In this document: in pieces, positions 9,313 to 17,829 of the stretch
How the letters are laid out: the number at the start of each line of letters is the position of its first letter
Numbering within the stretch: position 1 is the first letter of the stretch
Assembly: GCF_009765365.1 (NCBI RefSeq)
Contig: NZ_VTOM01000030.1
Span: 1-64,000 of the forward strand
Source of the DNA: Antarcticirhabdus aurantiaca
GTDB lineage: Bacteria > Pseudomonadota > Alphaproteobacteria > Rhizobiales > Rhizobiaceae
DNA: 64,000 nt
Direction of reading: 5' to 3'
Translations under genes and position numbers: made by a program
Notes under the pieces: generated by a model
Told to the model about the DNA's origin: nothing
Database searches by the model: none
What the model saw: the letters and a program-made list of their open reading frames with translations, nothing else

Positions 9313-9849
9313 ATGACGAACGAACCGACAAGGGCCGCGGTCGAACTCGACGAGGACACGATCGCCTTCGCCGCCAAGGTCTTCAACTATTGCCGCACGG
9401 GCGAAACGGAGGTCATGGCCGACCTCCTCGCCGGGGGCCTGCCGGCGAACCTTCGCAACGACAAGGGCGACAGCCTCCTGATGCTGGCGAGCTATCACGG
9501 CCATGGCGCGCTGACGCGGCTCCTCCTGGAGCACGGCGGCGATCCCGACCTCGCCAATGATCGCGGCCAGACGCCGCTCGCCGGCGCCTGCTTCAAGGGC
9601 GACCTGGAGATCGCCCGGCTGCTGCTCGATCACGGCGCGAGCGTCGACGCGCGCGATCCGAACGGGCGCACAGCCCTGATGATCGCGGCGATGTTCGACC
9701 GCGTCGAGATCCTCGACCTTCTCCTGGCGCGCGGCGCCGACCCCAGCGCGCGCGATGCCGGCGGGGCCACCGCGGCCGCCGCCGCGCAGGCGATGGGCGC
9801 GGCCGCGGCCGCCGCGCGGCTGGCGCAGGCGCGGGCGATCGACGTGTGA
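9313..9849 (+). CDS. Ankyrin-repeat protein
   Basis: A 178-residue soluble protein made mostly of ankyrin repeats. Four units are visible, for example NDKGDSLLMLASYHGHGALT, NDRGQTPLAGACFKGDLEIA and DPNGRTALMIAAMFDRVEIL, each followed by LLLxxGAD/S-type turns. The start ATG at 9313 follows GGAGAG at a good distance. There is no signal peptide, so it is probably cytosolic. Ankyrin proteins of this kind bind other proteins; the partner is unknown. The C-terminus is a low-complexity Ala-rich stretch. Confidence 0.88.
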   Translation: MTNEPTRAAVELDEDTIAFAAKVFNYCRTGETEVMADLLAGGLPANLRNDKGDSLLMLASYHGHGALTRLLLEHGGDPDLANDRGQTPLAGACFKGDLEIARLLLDHGASVDARDPNGRTALMIAAMFDRVEILDLLLARGADPSARDAGGATAAAAAQAMGAAAAAARLAQARAIDV

Positions 9850-9871
9850 CGCCGGCCGGTCGGCCCGGTTC

Positions 9872-10471
9872 TCACATCGGCGGCGGGGTTCCGCCGGTCT
9901 CCACCGCCACGAAGTCGCTTTCGAGCCCGCCGTCCGCGTCCTCCATGGCGGGCACGAAGACGCGGCGACCCGGCGCGAGGTCGGGCAGGTCGGAGGCGAC
10001 GAAGGTGACCACGGGCACGTCCGAGGGCACGCGCACCGTCTTCGTTTCCCCGGCGAAGGACAGGGTGACGAGCCGACCGTCGGGCGCTTCCGTCACCTTC
10101 GACACCCTCGCATTGGTCATGATGGAGCCCGGCACGAGGTCCCAGGGAAAGCTGCCCTCGCCGGTGCCTTCCATGCTGTCGGGAAAGACCAGGACTTCCA
10201 GCGCCCGGTCCGGGCCGGCGGGCTCGGGAAGCGAGCCGATCCCGACATAGTCGCCGACAGCGATCCGCCGGCCCGGAACGGGCTCGACCCCCGCGATGAT
10301 GAAGCTCGGCAGGAGACGCACCTCCGCCAGATCGCCCTCGCGCGTCGACACGCTCAGCACCCCGCCGGCAAGGCTCGCGATCGTCCCGCGCAGGCGCACG
10401 AAGTCGCCCTCCGCCGCGGCGACGGGACCGGCGGCGAGAAGCAGCGCGAGAAGGGTGGGAGCGAGGCGCAT
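9872..10471 (-). CDS. Secreted protein of unknown function
   Basis: A 199-residue protein with a clear signal peptide, MRLAPTLLALLLAAGPVAAA, cleaved near residue 20. The mature part opens GDFVRLRGTIASLAGGVLSV, the kind of small beta-barrel (OB-like, as in DUF5666-type proteins) seen in periplasmic proteins, and continues through beta-rich segments to a Pro-rich end, TGGTPPPM. No enzyme motif is recognised. It converges with the ankyrin gene. The family assignment is a guess from the pattern only. Confidence 0.7.
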   Translation of the reverse strand: MRLAPTLLALLLAAGPVAAAEGDFVRLRGTIASLAGGVLSVSTREGDLAEVRLLPSFIIAGVEPVPGRRIAVGDYVGIGSLPEPAGPDRALEVLVFPDSMEGTGEGSFPWDLVPGSIMTNARVSKVTEAPDGRLVTLSFAGETKTVRVPSDVPVVTFVASDLPDLAPGRRVFVPAMEDADGGLESDFVAVETGGTPPPM

Positions 10472-10728
10472 GGCGGCGAATCCTGGGGAGTGCGTCCGCG
10501 AGACGTCGATCCCGCGACGCGCAAAGACAACCCGCACGCGACAAAGTGATGGCGGCGATCCGGCCGCCCATCCTTTCGCGGCGGGGCCCTTCCCTCCGCG
10601 CCCGGATGGCCACAAGATCGGATCGTCGGCGCGCCCACGCGTTCCGGCGTGTTGATCGTGCCGCATCGTCCGGCGGCGAAGCGGACAGGCTTCGCCCGGA
10701 CATGCGCCAGCCACCGGGGTTCGTCGCC

Positions 10729-12129
10729 ATGGCCGAACACGTTTCCATCCTTGGCGGCGAGCGCCACGTCTTCGCCGGCCTGACGAGCCTCCTCGCCTGC
10801 GCTTCGCCGAGGCGCGCGGGCGACGAGCTGGCCGGCCTCGGGGCCGAGACCGACGCCCGCCGCGTCGCCGCCCGCGTGGCGCTGGCCGACGTGCCGCTCG
10901 CCGCCTTCCTCCAGGACCTCGTCGTGCCCTACGAGACCGACGAGGTGACGCGGCTCATCGTCGACACGCACGACGCGGCCGCCTTCGCCCGCGTCTCGCA
11001 CATGACGGTCGGGGCGTTTCGCGACTGGCTGCTCTCGGCCGAGGCCGACGCCCCGACGCTGGCGGCGCTCGCGCCCGGCCTGACGCCGGAGATGGCCGCG
11101 GCCGTCTCCAAGCTCATGCGCAACCAGGACCTCATCGCGGTGGCGCGCAAGATCCGCGTCGTCACCGCCTTCCGCACCACGCTCGGGCTGGAAGGCCGGC
11201 TCGGCTCGCGCCTCCAGCCGAACCATCCGACCGACGATCCGCGCGGCATCGCCGCCTCGGTCCTCGACGGGCTGCTTTACGGCGTCGGCGACGCGGTGAT
11301 CGGCATCAACCCGGCGACCGACAACGTGCCGAACGCGATCCGGCTGATGGAGATGCTGGACGAGCTGCGCCAGGCCTACGAGATCCCGGCCCAGACCTGC
11401 GTCCTCACCCACGTCACCAACTGCCTGGAGATCATGGAGCGCGGCGCGCCGGTGGACCTCGTCTTCCAGTCTGTCGCGGGATCGGAAGCGGCGAACCGCT
11501 CCTTCGGCATCGACCTCTCGGTCCTGCGCGAGGCGCACGCCGCCGGCCTGTCGCTGAACCGGGGAACGGTCGGGCGCAACGTCATGTACTTCGAGACGGG
11601 GCAGGGCTCGGCCCTGTCGGCCGACGCCCATCACGGCGTCGACCAGCAGACCATGGAGGCGCGGGCCTACGCGGTGGCGCGGGCCTTCGACCCGCTTCTC
11701 GTCAACACCGTGGTCGGCTTCATCGGGCCCGAATATCTCTACGACGGCAAGGAGATCACCCGGGCCGGCCTCGAGGACCACTTCTGCGGCAAGCTCCTCG
11801 GCCTGCCGATGGGCGTCGACGTCTGCTACACCAACCACGCCGAGGCCGATCAGGATGACATGGACGGGCTGATGACCCTCCTCACCGCCGCCGGCTGCAC
11901 CTTCCTGATCGCGGTGCCCGGCGCCGACGACATCATGCTGAACTATCAGAGCCTGTCCTTCCACGACCTCCTTTTCCTGCGCTCGACCTTCGGGGTGAAG
12001 GCGGCGCCGGAGTTCGAGAGCTGGCTGGAGCGGATGGGCCTGGCGACGCCCGACGGCCGCATCCGCGAGCTGAGCGCGCGCGATCCCGGCATGGCGCGGA
12101 TGCTCGCGCGCATCGGACAGGTGGCGTGA
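10729..12129 (+). CDS. eutB: Ethanolamine ammonia-lyase large subunit
   Basis: A 466-residue catalytic subunit of the adenosylcobalamin-dependent enzyme that splits ethanolamine into acetaldehyde and ammonia. It aligns along the full length with the enterobacterial EutB I remember, including SRLQPNHPTDDPRGIAA, GVGDAVIGINPATDNV, ETGQGSALSADAHHG, FIGPEYLYDG and VCYTNHAEADQ. The ATG at 10729 matches the family N-terminus best; an in-frame ATG at 10702 would add nine residues. It is translationally coupled to eutC (TGATG). No microcompartment shell or reactivase genes are nearby, so this is the simple cytosolic form, with ethanolamine likely used as a nitrogen source. Confidence 0.95.
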   Translation: MAEHVSILGGERHVFAGLTSLLACASPRRAGDELAGLGAETDARRVAARVALADVPLAAFLQDLVVPYETDEVTRLIVDTHDAAAFARVSHMTVGAFRDWLLSAEADAPTLAALAPGLTPEMAAAVSKLMRNQDLIAVARKIRVVTAFRTTLGLEGRLGSRLQPNHPTDDPRGIAASVLDGLLYGVGDAVIGINPATDNVPNAIRLMEMLDELRQAYEIPAQTCVLTHVTNCLEIMERGAPVDLVFQSVAGSEAANRSFGIDLSVLREAHAAGLSLNRGTVGRNVMYFETGQGSALSADAHHGVDQQTMEARAYAVARAFDPLLVNTVVGFIGPEYLYDGKEITRAGLEDHFCGKLLGLPMGVDVCYTNHAEADQDDMDGLMTLLTAAGCTFLIAVPGADDIMLNYQSLSFHDLLFLRSTFGVKAAPEFESWLERMGLATPDGRIRELSARDPGMARMLARIGQVA

Positions 12130-12929
12130 TGACCGGCTCTCCCGACGACGACAAGGTCGTGCCGCTGGATCGCGATCCCTTCGCGGCCCTGCGGCGCGCG
12201 ACGAGCGCGCGCATCGGCCTCGGCCGCGCCGGCGAGGCGATGCCGCTCGCCTCGGTGCTCGCCTTCCAGCACGCCCACGCCAAGGCGCGCGACGCCGTCC
12301 ACCTGCCGCTCGACGTCGAGGGGCTGGAGGCGCGGCTCGCGCCCTTCCGCCCGATCCGGGTGAAGAGCGAGGCGGAGACCCGCGCCACCTACCTCAAGCG
12401 CCCCGATCTCGGGCGGCGGCTGGCGGAAGCCTCGCGCGCGGCGCTGGCGCAAGTCGGCAGCGGCTTCGACGTCGCCGTTCTGATCGCCGACGGCCTGTCG
12501 GCGACGGCGGTGGACGCGCACGGCGCGGCCGTCTTCGAAGCCCTCGCCCGGCGGCTCGGCGCCTTCCGCCTCGCCCCGCCGGTGATCGCGACCCAAGGCC
12601 GCGTCGCGCTCGGCGACGATGTCGGCGAAGCGCTGGGCGCGCGGCTCGTCGTGGTGCTGATCGGCGAGCGGCCCGGTCTTTCCGTAGCGGAAAGCCTCGG
12701 CGCCTACCTGACCTTCGCCCCGCAGCGCGGCCGGCGCGACAACGAGCGCAACTGCGTGTCCAACATCCACGGCCAGGGCGGCCTGTCGGTCGAGGCGGCG
12801 GCGGACAAGATCGCCTGGCTCGCGCGCGAGGCGCTCGCCCGCGGCCTCACCGGCGTCGGCCTGAAGGACGAGGAGCCGGCGGCGCTCGGCGCGGCGCAGG
12901 CGCCGCCCACACTGCCGCCCGCCATGTGA
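12129..12929 (+). CDS. eutC: Ethanolamine ammonia-lyase small subunit
   Basis: A 266-residue small subunit that contributes to the B12-binding interface of ethanolamine ammonia-lyase. Family features are RIGLGRAGEAMPLASVLAFQ near the N-terminus, VAVLIADGLSATAVDAHG in the centre, VVLIGERPGLSVAESLGAYL and NCVSNIHGQGGLS near the end. The ATG at 12129 overlaps the eutB stop by one base (TGATG); a GTG codon at 12126 directly precedes it. The C-terminal tail after LKDE is Ala/Pro-rich. It forms the enzyme with eutB. Confidence 0.95.
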   Translation: MTGSPDDDKVVPLDRDPFAALRRATSARIGLGRAGEAMPLASVLAFQHAHAKARDAVHLPLDVEGLEARLAPFRPIRVKSEAETRATYLKRPDLGRRLAEASRAALAQVGSGFDVAVLIADGLSATAVDAHGAAVFEALARRLGAFRLAPPVIATQGRVALGDDVGEALGARLVVVLIGERPGLSVAESLGAYLTFAPQRGRRDNERNCVSNIHGQGGLSVEAAADKIAWLAREALARGLTGVGLKDEEPAALGAAQAPPTLPPAM

Positions 12930-12942
12930 CGCAAGGGAATTC

Positions 12943-13251
12943 TTAGGCCGGCTGCCAGTCGGCGGCGAGCTCCTCGCGGAAGGCGAAGCGCACGAGGTGG
13001 CGCCAGACGACGTCCTGGAGCTGCGGCATGGTCTCGGCGTCCGGCGCGGTCAGGTGCATCTCGAGGACGCCCTCGCGCGCGTCGAGCCGGACCTCGCCGA
13101 TGGTGAAGGTGATCGCGCCGTGATGCTCGTCGAAGGTGACGGGCAGCTTGTGGGCGAAGTGCTTGCAGAGCTGCTGCAGGTAGCGCGAGGCGTGGGGCGT
13201 CGCAACGCGGGCGATGCTCCGCACGGCGGCGGGGGCGTTGGTCTCGGACAT
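12943..13251 (-). CDS. DUF2218 domain protein
   Basis: A 102-residue soluble protein whose core, YLQQLCKHFAHKLPVTFDEH through GAITFTIGEVRLDAREG, matches the DUF2218 family (small cytosolic proteins, often near siderophore or metal-related genes). The start ATG at 13251 follows the C-rich end of an intergenic region, with a GGAA-like site upstream. It is convergent with eutBC. No function is established for the family and none is suggested by the neighbours here. Confidence 0.85.
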   Translation of the reverse strand: MSETNAPAAVRSIARVATPHASRYLQQLCKHFAHKLPVTFDEHHGAITFTIGEVRLDAREGVLEMHLTAPDAETMPQLQDVVWRHLVRFAFREELAADWQPA

Positions 13252-13612
13252 GGGGTGTTCCTGACGTTTGGGAAGATAGGGCACGGCGGCACCATTCCGG
13301 CCGGCACCTTCGCGCCGATCCGCCCGGACGGAAAGGGCCGATCGCGTTAAGAATGGTTGCGAGGCGGTGCTTGGCCGACTGGCCGCAGACCCGCACCTTT
13401 TCGGGTCCGACCTCCACCCTTCCGCCTCGTCATCCCGGTCGACGAGCCGGGATCCATGCCTCCGCGCTCGTCACGACAGAAGCGGCGGACGTCGCGAGCC
13501 TGCTTTGGAGCCGAGGTGATCGCGTACGGCGGTTTGGAATGGATCCCGGCTCAAGGCCGGGATGACGAAGGTGGAGAAGTAGAGGGAGGCGAAGGTTGGG
13601 GCGAGGTGCCCC
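13252..13612. other. 361-bp intergenic region with an inverted-repeat pair
   Basis: No credible gene. It holds the promoter of the DUF2218 gene on its left and the 3' flank of the Gfo/Idh/MocA gene on its right. Its main content is a pair of inverted repeats described in the next entry. Confidence 0.6.
13428..13568. repeat. Inverted pair of intergenic 'gtcatcccgg' repeats
   Basis: The left arm (13428-13457) begins cgtcatcccgg and ends ccgggatccat; the right arm (13539-13568) begins atggatcccgg and ends ccgggatgacg. They face each other across about 80 bp, and each arm contains its own short cccgg/ccggg palindrome. This is the form of a dispersed intergenic repeat common in alphaproteobacterial genomes. 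The pair could form a long hairpin in RNA. Confidence 0.75.
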
Positions 13613-14620
13613 TCACACCGCTTCCCAACCCCCGTTGCGGCCCGAGCGGAAGAAGGCGTCGATGACGCGCATGTTGAGGACGGCGTCCTCGATGCCCCAT
13701 TCGAGCGGCGCCTCGCCGCGCACGGCGGCCGAGAAGGCGTCGCCCTGGAGCGTGTACTGGTCGACGGTCGGGATCTCGATCACCTCGCGGCCGGAGCCGA
13801 AATGGTCGCGGCCGTCGTCGACGGTGATCCGCGTCGGGCGGTCGTTCGGGGCGTTGAAGGGGATCTCCACCGTCAGGCGGCCCTTCGTACCGAGCACCTC
13901 GACGCGCTGGGCGGGAACGAGCTGCGTCGAGCAGGTGAAGGCGAGATGGCGGTGGCCGGGAAACTCGGCGAGGCCGCTCGCCATGCGGTCGGTGCCCATG
14001 GCGGGATCGAAGTCGAAGGCCGCGACGACGCGCGCGGGCTCGGCGCCGAACAGGAAGCGGGCGGTCGAGATGGCGTAGCAGCCGATGTCGTAGAGCCCGC
14101 CGCCGCCGATGTCGGCCTGGTTGCGGATGTTGCCCGGATCGGCGTTGTAGTAGCTGAACAGGGTGTGGATCGCCTTCACCTCGCCGAGCCGGCCTTCGCG
14201 CACCACGTCGCGGGCGCGGCGCCATTGCGGATGGTGGCGCACCATGAAGGCCTCGGCGACGAGACGGCCCGTGCGCTTCGAGGCCTCGACCAGCGTTTCG
14301 GCTTCCCCCGCGGACAGCGCGATCGGCTTCTCGCACAGAACGTGCTTGCCCGCTTCCAGCGCCTGGATCGTGAGCGGCACGTGGAGGTGGTTGGGCAGCG
14401 GGTTGTAGACCGCCTCGATGTCGGGATCGGCGAGCAGCGCCTCGTAGGAGCTGTAGGCACGGGGAATGCCGAGCGCGTCGGCCGCCTCCCGCGCCTTCGC
14501 CTCGTCGCGCGAGGCAAGGCCCAGGAGTTCGATGCGCTCGCCCTTGCGCATGGCGGGCAGCACCTGCTTCGTGCCGATCTGTGCCGTCGACAGAACGCCC
14601 CAGCGGACCTTCGAGCTCAT
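13613..14620 (-). CDS. Gfo/Idh/MocA family oxidoreductase
   Basis: A 335-residue NAD(P)-dependent sugar or inositol dehydrogenase. The N-terminal Rossmann domain begins VRWGVLSTAQIGTKQVLPAM; the catalytic motif EKPIALS follows GKHVLC; and the C-terminal domain has DIGGGGLYDIGCYAI, typical of substrate-binding residues in this family. It is 92 bp upstream of a glycosyltransferase gene on the same strand and could supply a modified sugar nucleotide or belong to catabolism. The substrate is not readable. Confidence 0.9.
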   Translation of the reverse strand: MSSKVRWGVLSTAQIGTKQVLPAMRKGERIELLGLASRDEAKAREAADALGIPRAYSSYEALLADPDIEAVYNPLPNHLHVPLTIQALEAGKHVLCEKPIALSAGEAETLVEASKRTGRLVAEAFMVRHHPQWRRARDVVREGRLGEVKAIHTLFSYYNADPGNIRNQADIGGGGLYDIGCYAISTARFLFGAEPARVVAAFDFDPAMGTDRMASGLAEFPGHRHLAFTCSTQLVPAQRVEVLGTKGRLTVEIPFNAPNDRPTRITVDDGRDHFGSGREVIEIPTVDQYTLQGDAFSAAVRGEAPLEWGIEDAVLNMRVIDAFFRSGRNGGWEAV

Positions 14621-14712
14621 GCGGTTCTCCTCCCTCGTGCCGGATCGTCCGGCTTGCCTGCAGGCGTGAAGAGCACGGGCATGGCGGGGCGCGCAAGCGC
14701 GCGGGCGGCGGA

Positions 14713-15603
14713 TCAGGAGCGCCGCAGCCCCTCGCGCGCGGCGCGAAGCAGCGCGAGCGCCAGGCCCCCGCGCTTTTCCGGTGCGCGTGCCGCATAGGCG
14801 GCGCCCTGGAGCGGCACGTAGAGGAGCGTCCGCAGCTTCCAGCGCAGCGGCACGTGGGGCAGGCGCAGGAGGCGGAACTGGTTGCGGACATAGGTGCCCA
14901 TGCGCGCCGGGTTCTGCTGGGGAAAGGCGAGGGGGCCGAGCCGCACGACCCCGCCCCCGACGCTATGGGGCATCAACAGGTCCTCGACCATCCAGACCGA
15001 GCGCCCCCGCGCCCAGGCCCGGAAGCACCATTCGACGTCGACGGCGTCGATCCGGAAGGCCTCCGGAAACGGGCCGACGGCGTCCAGCGCCTCCCGCGTG
15101 ACGAGGCTGCCCGAGGTGATGAGATAGTCGACGGGCACGAGACCGGCGCGGGGCGCGGCGTTTCGGCGCCGCCGGTAGCTCGGCGCCTTGGAACGGGCGG
15201 GATCGCGCGCCACCGGCCGCGGCCCGACCGCAGCGGGCCGCGCCCCCGAAGCGTCCAGCGCGGCGAAGGCCGACAGAAGCCGCTCGGCCATGTCGGCGGG
15301 CGGCTCGGAATCCTGGTCGAGAAAGATCACGCGGTCGCAGCCGGCCGCGCGCGCTCCCGCCGCCAGTCGGTTCAGCGCCGTGGCGATCCCTTCGTTGGCA
15401 GGCGCCTGGGCGAGAGCGAGGCGCGGGTCGGCGGCGAGGCGCGCGAGCGCTTGCGGCTCGATCGCTTCGCCGGTCGGGCCGTCGATCTGGAGGAGGATCG
15501 GCGCGCCCCAGCCCGCCACCGTGTCGATCAGCCGCTCGAGAAGCGGCAGGTCCGGCCGGTAGACGGTGATCGCGACGGCGAGGCGGAGGGCGGGCGCGTT
15601 CAT
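14713..15603 (-). CDS. Family 2 glycosyltransferase, rhamnosyltransferase-like
   Basis: A 296-residue GT-A glycosyltransferase. It opens LRLAVAITVYRPDLPLLERL, has the metal-binding DxD-like motif in RVIFLDQDSEPP, and the acceptor-side DAVDVEWCFRAWARG, a pattern shared with dTDP-rhamnose-using transferases (RfbF/RgpB-like). This fits the dTDP-rhamnose genes at 34-37.7 kb, though rhamnose as donor is inference. It is cytosolic or membrane-associated through the basic C-terminal region. Its ATG overlaps the stop of the upstream glycosyltransferase (ATGA). Confidence 0.87.
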   Translation of the reverse strand: MNAPALRLAVAITVYRPDLPLLERLIDTVAGWGAPILLQIDGPTGEAIEPQALARLAADPRLALAQAPANEGIATALNRLAAGARAAGCDRVIFLDQDSEPPADMAERLLSAFAALDASGARPAAVGPRPVARDPARSKAPSYRRRRNAAPRAGLVPVDYLITSGSLVTREALDAVGPFPEAFRIDAVDVEWCFRAWARGRSVWMVEDLLMPHSVGGGVVRLGPLAFPQQNPARMGTYVRNQFRLLRLPHVPLRWKLRTLLYVPLQGAAYAARAPEKRGGLALALLRAAREGLRRS

Positions 15604-16937
15604 GACGCCTCGGCGAGGAGGGCGCCGAGGCGTCGGGCGAGGACCAGGCCCACGGGGTCCAGCCCGTAGCGGGCGGCGAGCGAGCGGCGGGCGGTCTCGC
15701 CCCGGCGCCTCGCCTCGTCCGGATGGTCGGCGACGAAACGCATGGCCTCGACGGCGGCCTCGTGGTCGGGCTCCGCCCAGGACTGGCCGGCGCTCCAGGC
15801 ATATTCGCCGGGCGCCACGGGGCGCAGGCGATAGGACACGGGAAAGCCGGTCTCGTGGGTCAGGAAGTCGGTCGAGCCGGAATAATCGGTGCCGATCACC
15901 GGCTTGGCGAAGAGCATGGCCTCCGCCATGCCCTGCCCGAAGCCTTCGGAGCGGTGCAGCGAGACGTAGGCGTCGGCGGCGCGCAGCAGCCCCAGCATGG
16001 CCGGCCGGCCGATCTCGCCGTGGACGAGGCGGATGCGCCCGTCCTCGCGCGCCTGCGCTTCCATCGCGGTGCGCACGTCGGGATGATGTCCGGCCTCGCC
16101 GTTGGACTTCACCACGAGGCCGACGTCGCCGCGCGTCGGCGGGAAGGCGTCGCGAAAGGCGCGGATGACCCCGAGCGGGTTCTTGCGGGTGGGATAGGAG
16201 AAGTAGTCGAAGCTGAACAGGAAGTGGAAGCGTCCCGGCGGCAGCGCGAAGGGCTCGCCCTCCGCGTCCAGGGAGGGCACCTCCATGGCCGGCGGCACGT
16301 GCCGGATCGGCCCCTCGAAGACGCCCGCGAAGGCGTCGGCGACGAAGCGGGTCGGCGCCCAGATCTCCGACACGCCGGCAAGGTGCGGAGCCCAGGCCGC
16401 CGGCGCGCGGGGAAGCTCCCAGTAGGTGCGGAGGATCAGGCGGGAGCCGACGAGGCGCGCAGGGCCGATCTCGGCGAGGACGGTCGGCAGCTGGTCGCTC
16501 GCCACCTCCACCAGGGTGACGGGGTAGCGGCCGCTCCGGTCGGTGCGCTCGGCCATGAAGGGGCCGGCGCGGCGCGTCTCGATGCCGGCCGAGACGGGGT
16601 GGACGGCGAAGTCGAGGCCGGTGGGCTCGACCGCCTTCAGATCGAGGCGGAGCGACTGGCCGAGCCCGAGCGAGCCTTCCGCGTAGCCGGCGAAGAGGAC
16701 GCCTTCGCGCAGCGGCGCGGCCGTGGCGGCGGCGGTCGCGGCCGGCGCGGGCTTGGCTGCGCGGCGGGCGAGGGCGGGCTTCAGCGAGCGGCGCCAGGCG
16801 GCGGTCGCGGCAGGGCGCCAGCCGGCGGTCTCCAGCCCGTCGGCAAAGGCGGCCGCGAGGCCGGCCGCGGCGCGAAGGACCCGCGCGGCGCGGCCGCGCA
16901 AGGGGGCCGCCGGCGGCCGAGGCGGGGCCTCGCTCAT
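15600..16937 (-). CDS. Family 4-like glycosyltransferase
   Basis: A 445-residue GT-B glycosyltransferase. The first 75 residues are Ala/Arg-rich and poorly conserved. The C-terminal nucleotide-sugar lobe has FHFLFSFDYFSYPTRKNPLG and AYVSLHRSEGFGQGMAEAML, which includes the EGFGxxxxEAM signature of retaining GT4 enzymes. It overlaps both neighbours by 4 nt (ATGA at each end), so it forms a tight unit with the SapC gene and the GT2 gene. Donor and acceptor are unknown; a role in surface polysaccharide assembly is inferred from context. Confidence 0.87.
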   Translation of the reverse strand: MSEAPPRPPAAPLRGRAARVLRAAAGLAAAFADGLETAGWRPAATAAWRRSLKPALARRAAKPAPAATAAATAAPLREGVLFAGYAEGSLGLGQSLRLDLKAVEPTGLDFAVHPVSAGIETRRAGPFMAERTDRSGRYPVTLVEVASDQLPTVLAEIGPARLVGSRLILRTYWELPRAPAAWAPHLAGVSEIWAPTRFVADAFAGVFEGPIRHVPPAMEVPSLDAEGEPFALPPGRFHFLFSFDYFSYPTRKNPLGVIRAFRDAFPPTRGDVGLVVKSNGEAGHHPDVRTAMEAQAREDGRIRLVHGEIGRPAMLGLLRAADAYVSLHRSEGFGQGMAEAMLFAKPVIGTDYSGSTDFLTHETGFPVSYRLRPVAPGEYAWSAGQSWAEPDHEAAVEAMRFVADHPDEARRRGETARRSLAARYGLDPVGLVLARRLGALLAEAS

Positions 16938-17791
16938 CCGCCGAACTTGGACCAGTCGACGTTGATGCTCTCGCCGAAGGCGAAGCCCGCGCCCGCCGGC
17001 TGGACGGCCGGGGCGGGGGCGGCGGACTGCCGCCGCGCGGCCTCCACCAGGGCCTCGGCGTGGCGGGCCTGGAGCGCGGCGAGCTCGCCGAGCTTCTTCA
17101 GGTGCTCGCCCGAGAAGATCTGGGCATAGGCGAGCGACAGGACGCCCGCCCGCCGGAGCTGCCCGAGCTGTTCGTCGGACAGGGCGGCGAGCTTGGCCTC
17201 CGACAAGCGATGCAGCCCTTCAACCGTCCGTGCCTGGTCGCCCGTCCCGACCGTGATCGGCCAGGGCTCGACGATCCCCGCCTCCGCCAGGAGCCCGCAG
17301 GCGCGCGTCAGCTGCGCCTCGCCCTTGGCGATCTCCAGGAGAAAGGACCAGATCGACGATACGGCGGGCGAGAGCGCCTTCTCCCCGGCGAAGAAGGGCT
17401 CGACGCCCGCGCCGAGCGGCAGCTGCGCCGTTTCGTCGATGCACAGGATCGCTTGGTCGTTCTCGGCGACGCGGCCGATGCGGAAGGGGTATGAGCGCAA
17501 CGCCGCGGGGACGTAGTCGCCGATCCAGCGTCCGTCGGGACCGACGAAGAGGTTCGTGCCGGGGCCGATGCCGAGCATGGCGACGAGCTGCCAGCCGCCG
17601 TTCTGCGGCACGAGGGCGAGCGGCATCGACATCATCGCCGTGACCACCTCGGCCGCGGCGAGCGGCGCGAGCGCCGCGCCGCGGGCGAAACCGTAGTCCG
17701 AGAAGCGCCGCCAGCCCGAGGTTCCGTGCCGCTCGAAGGTCAGCGGCTGGATGACGGGCGCGGGCGCGGCCGGCGGCTGTGTCTGGCTCAT
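16934..17791 (-). CDS. SapC family protein
   Basis: A 285-residue protein matching the SapC family (named from a Campylobacter S-layer protein gene; actual function unresolved). Typical features are FARGAALAPLAAAEVVTAMM, MPLALVPQNGGWQLVAMLG, then NLFVGPDGRWIGDYVPAALR and YPFRIGR. There is no signal peptide. It is coupled by ATGA overlap to the downstream glycosyltransferase and lies 38 bp from the triple glycosyltransferase upstream. It may relate to surface-layer or glycoprotein modification, but that is only context. Confidence 0.88.
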   Translation of the reverse strand: MSQTQPPAAPAPVIQPLTFERHGTSGWRRFSDYGFARGAALAPLAAAEVVTAMMSMPLALVPQNGGWQLVAMLGIGPGTNLFVGPDGRWIGDYVPAALRSYPFRIGRVAENDQAILCIDETAQLPLGAGVEPFFAGEKALSPAVSSIWSFLLEIAKGEAQLTRACGLLAEAGIVEPWPITVGTGDQARTVEGLHRLSEAKLAALSDEQLGQLRRAGVLSLAYAQIFSGEHLKKLGELAALQARHAEALVEAARRQSAAPAPAVQPAGAGFAFGESINVDWSKFGG

Positions 17792-17829
17792 CGGGGCTTC
17801 TCCGGTCCCTGTCCGTCCCGAGGACGGGA

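Noticed and set aside
10729-12929. A bacterial microcompartment for ethanolamine
   Set aside because: Only eutB and eutC are present; no shell, aldehyde dehydrogenase or reactivase genes are nearby.
13428-13568. Inverted repeats considered as a CRISPR array or insertion sequence ends
   Set aside because: Only two arms in opposite orientation, no spacer series and no transposase; they fit a dispersed intergenic repeat.
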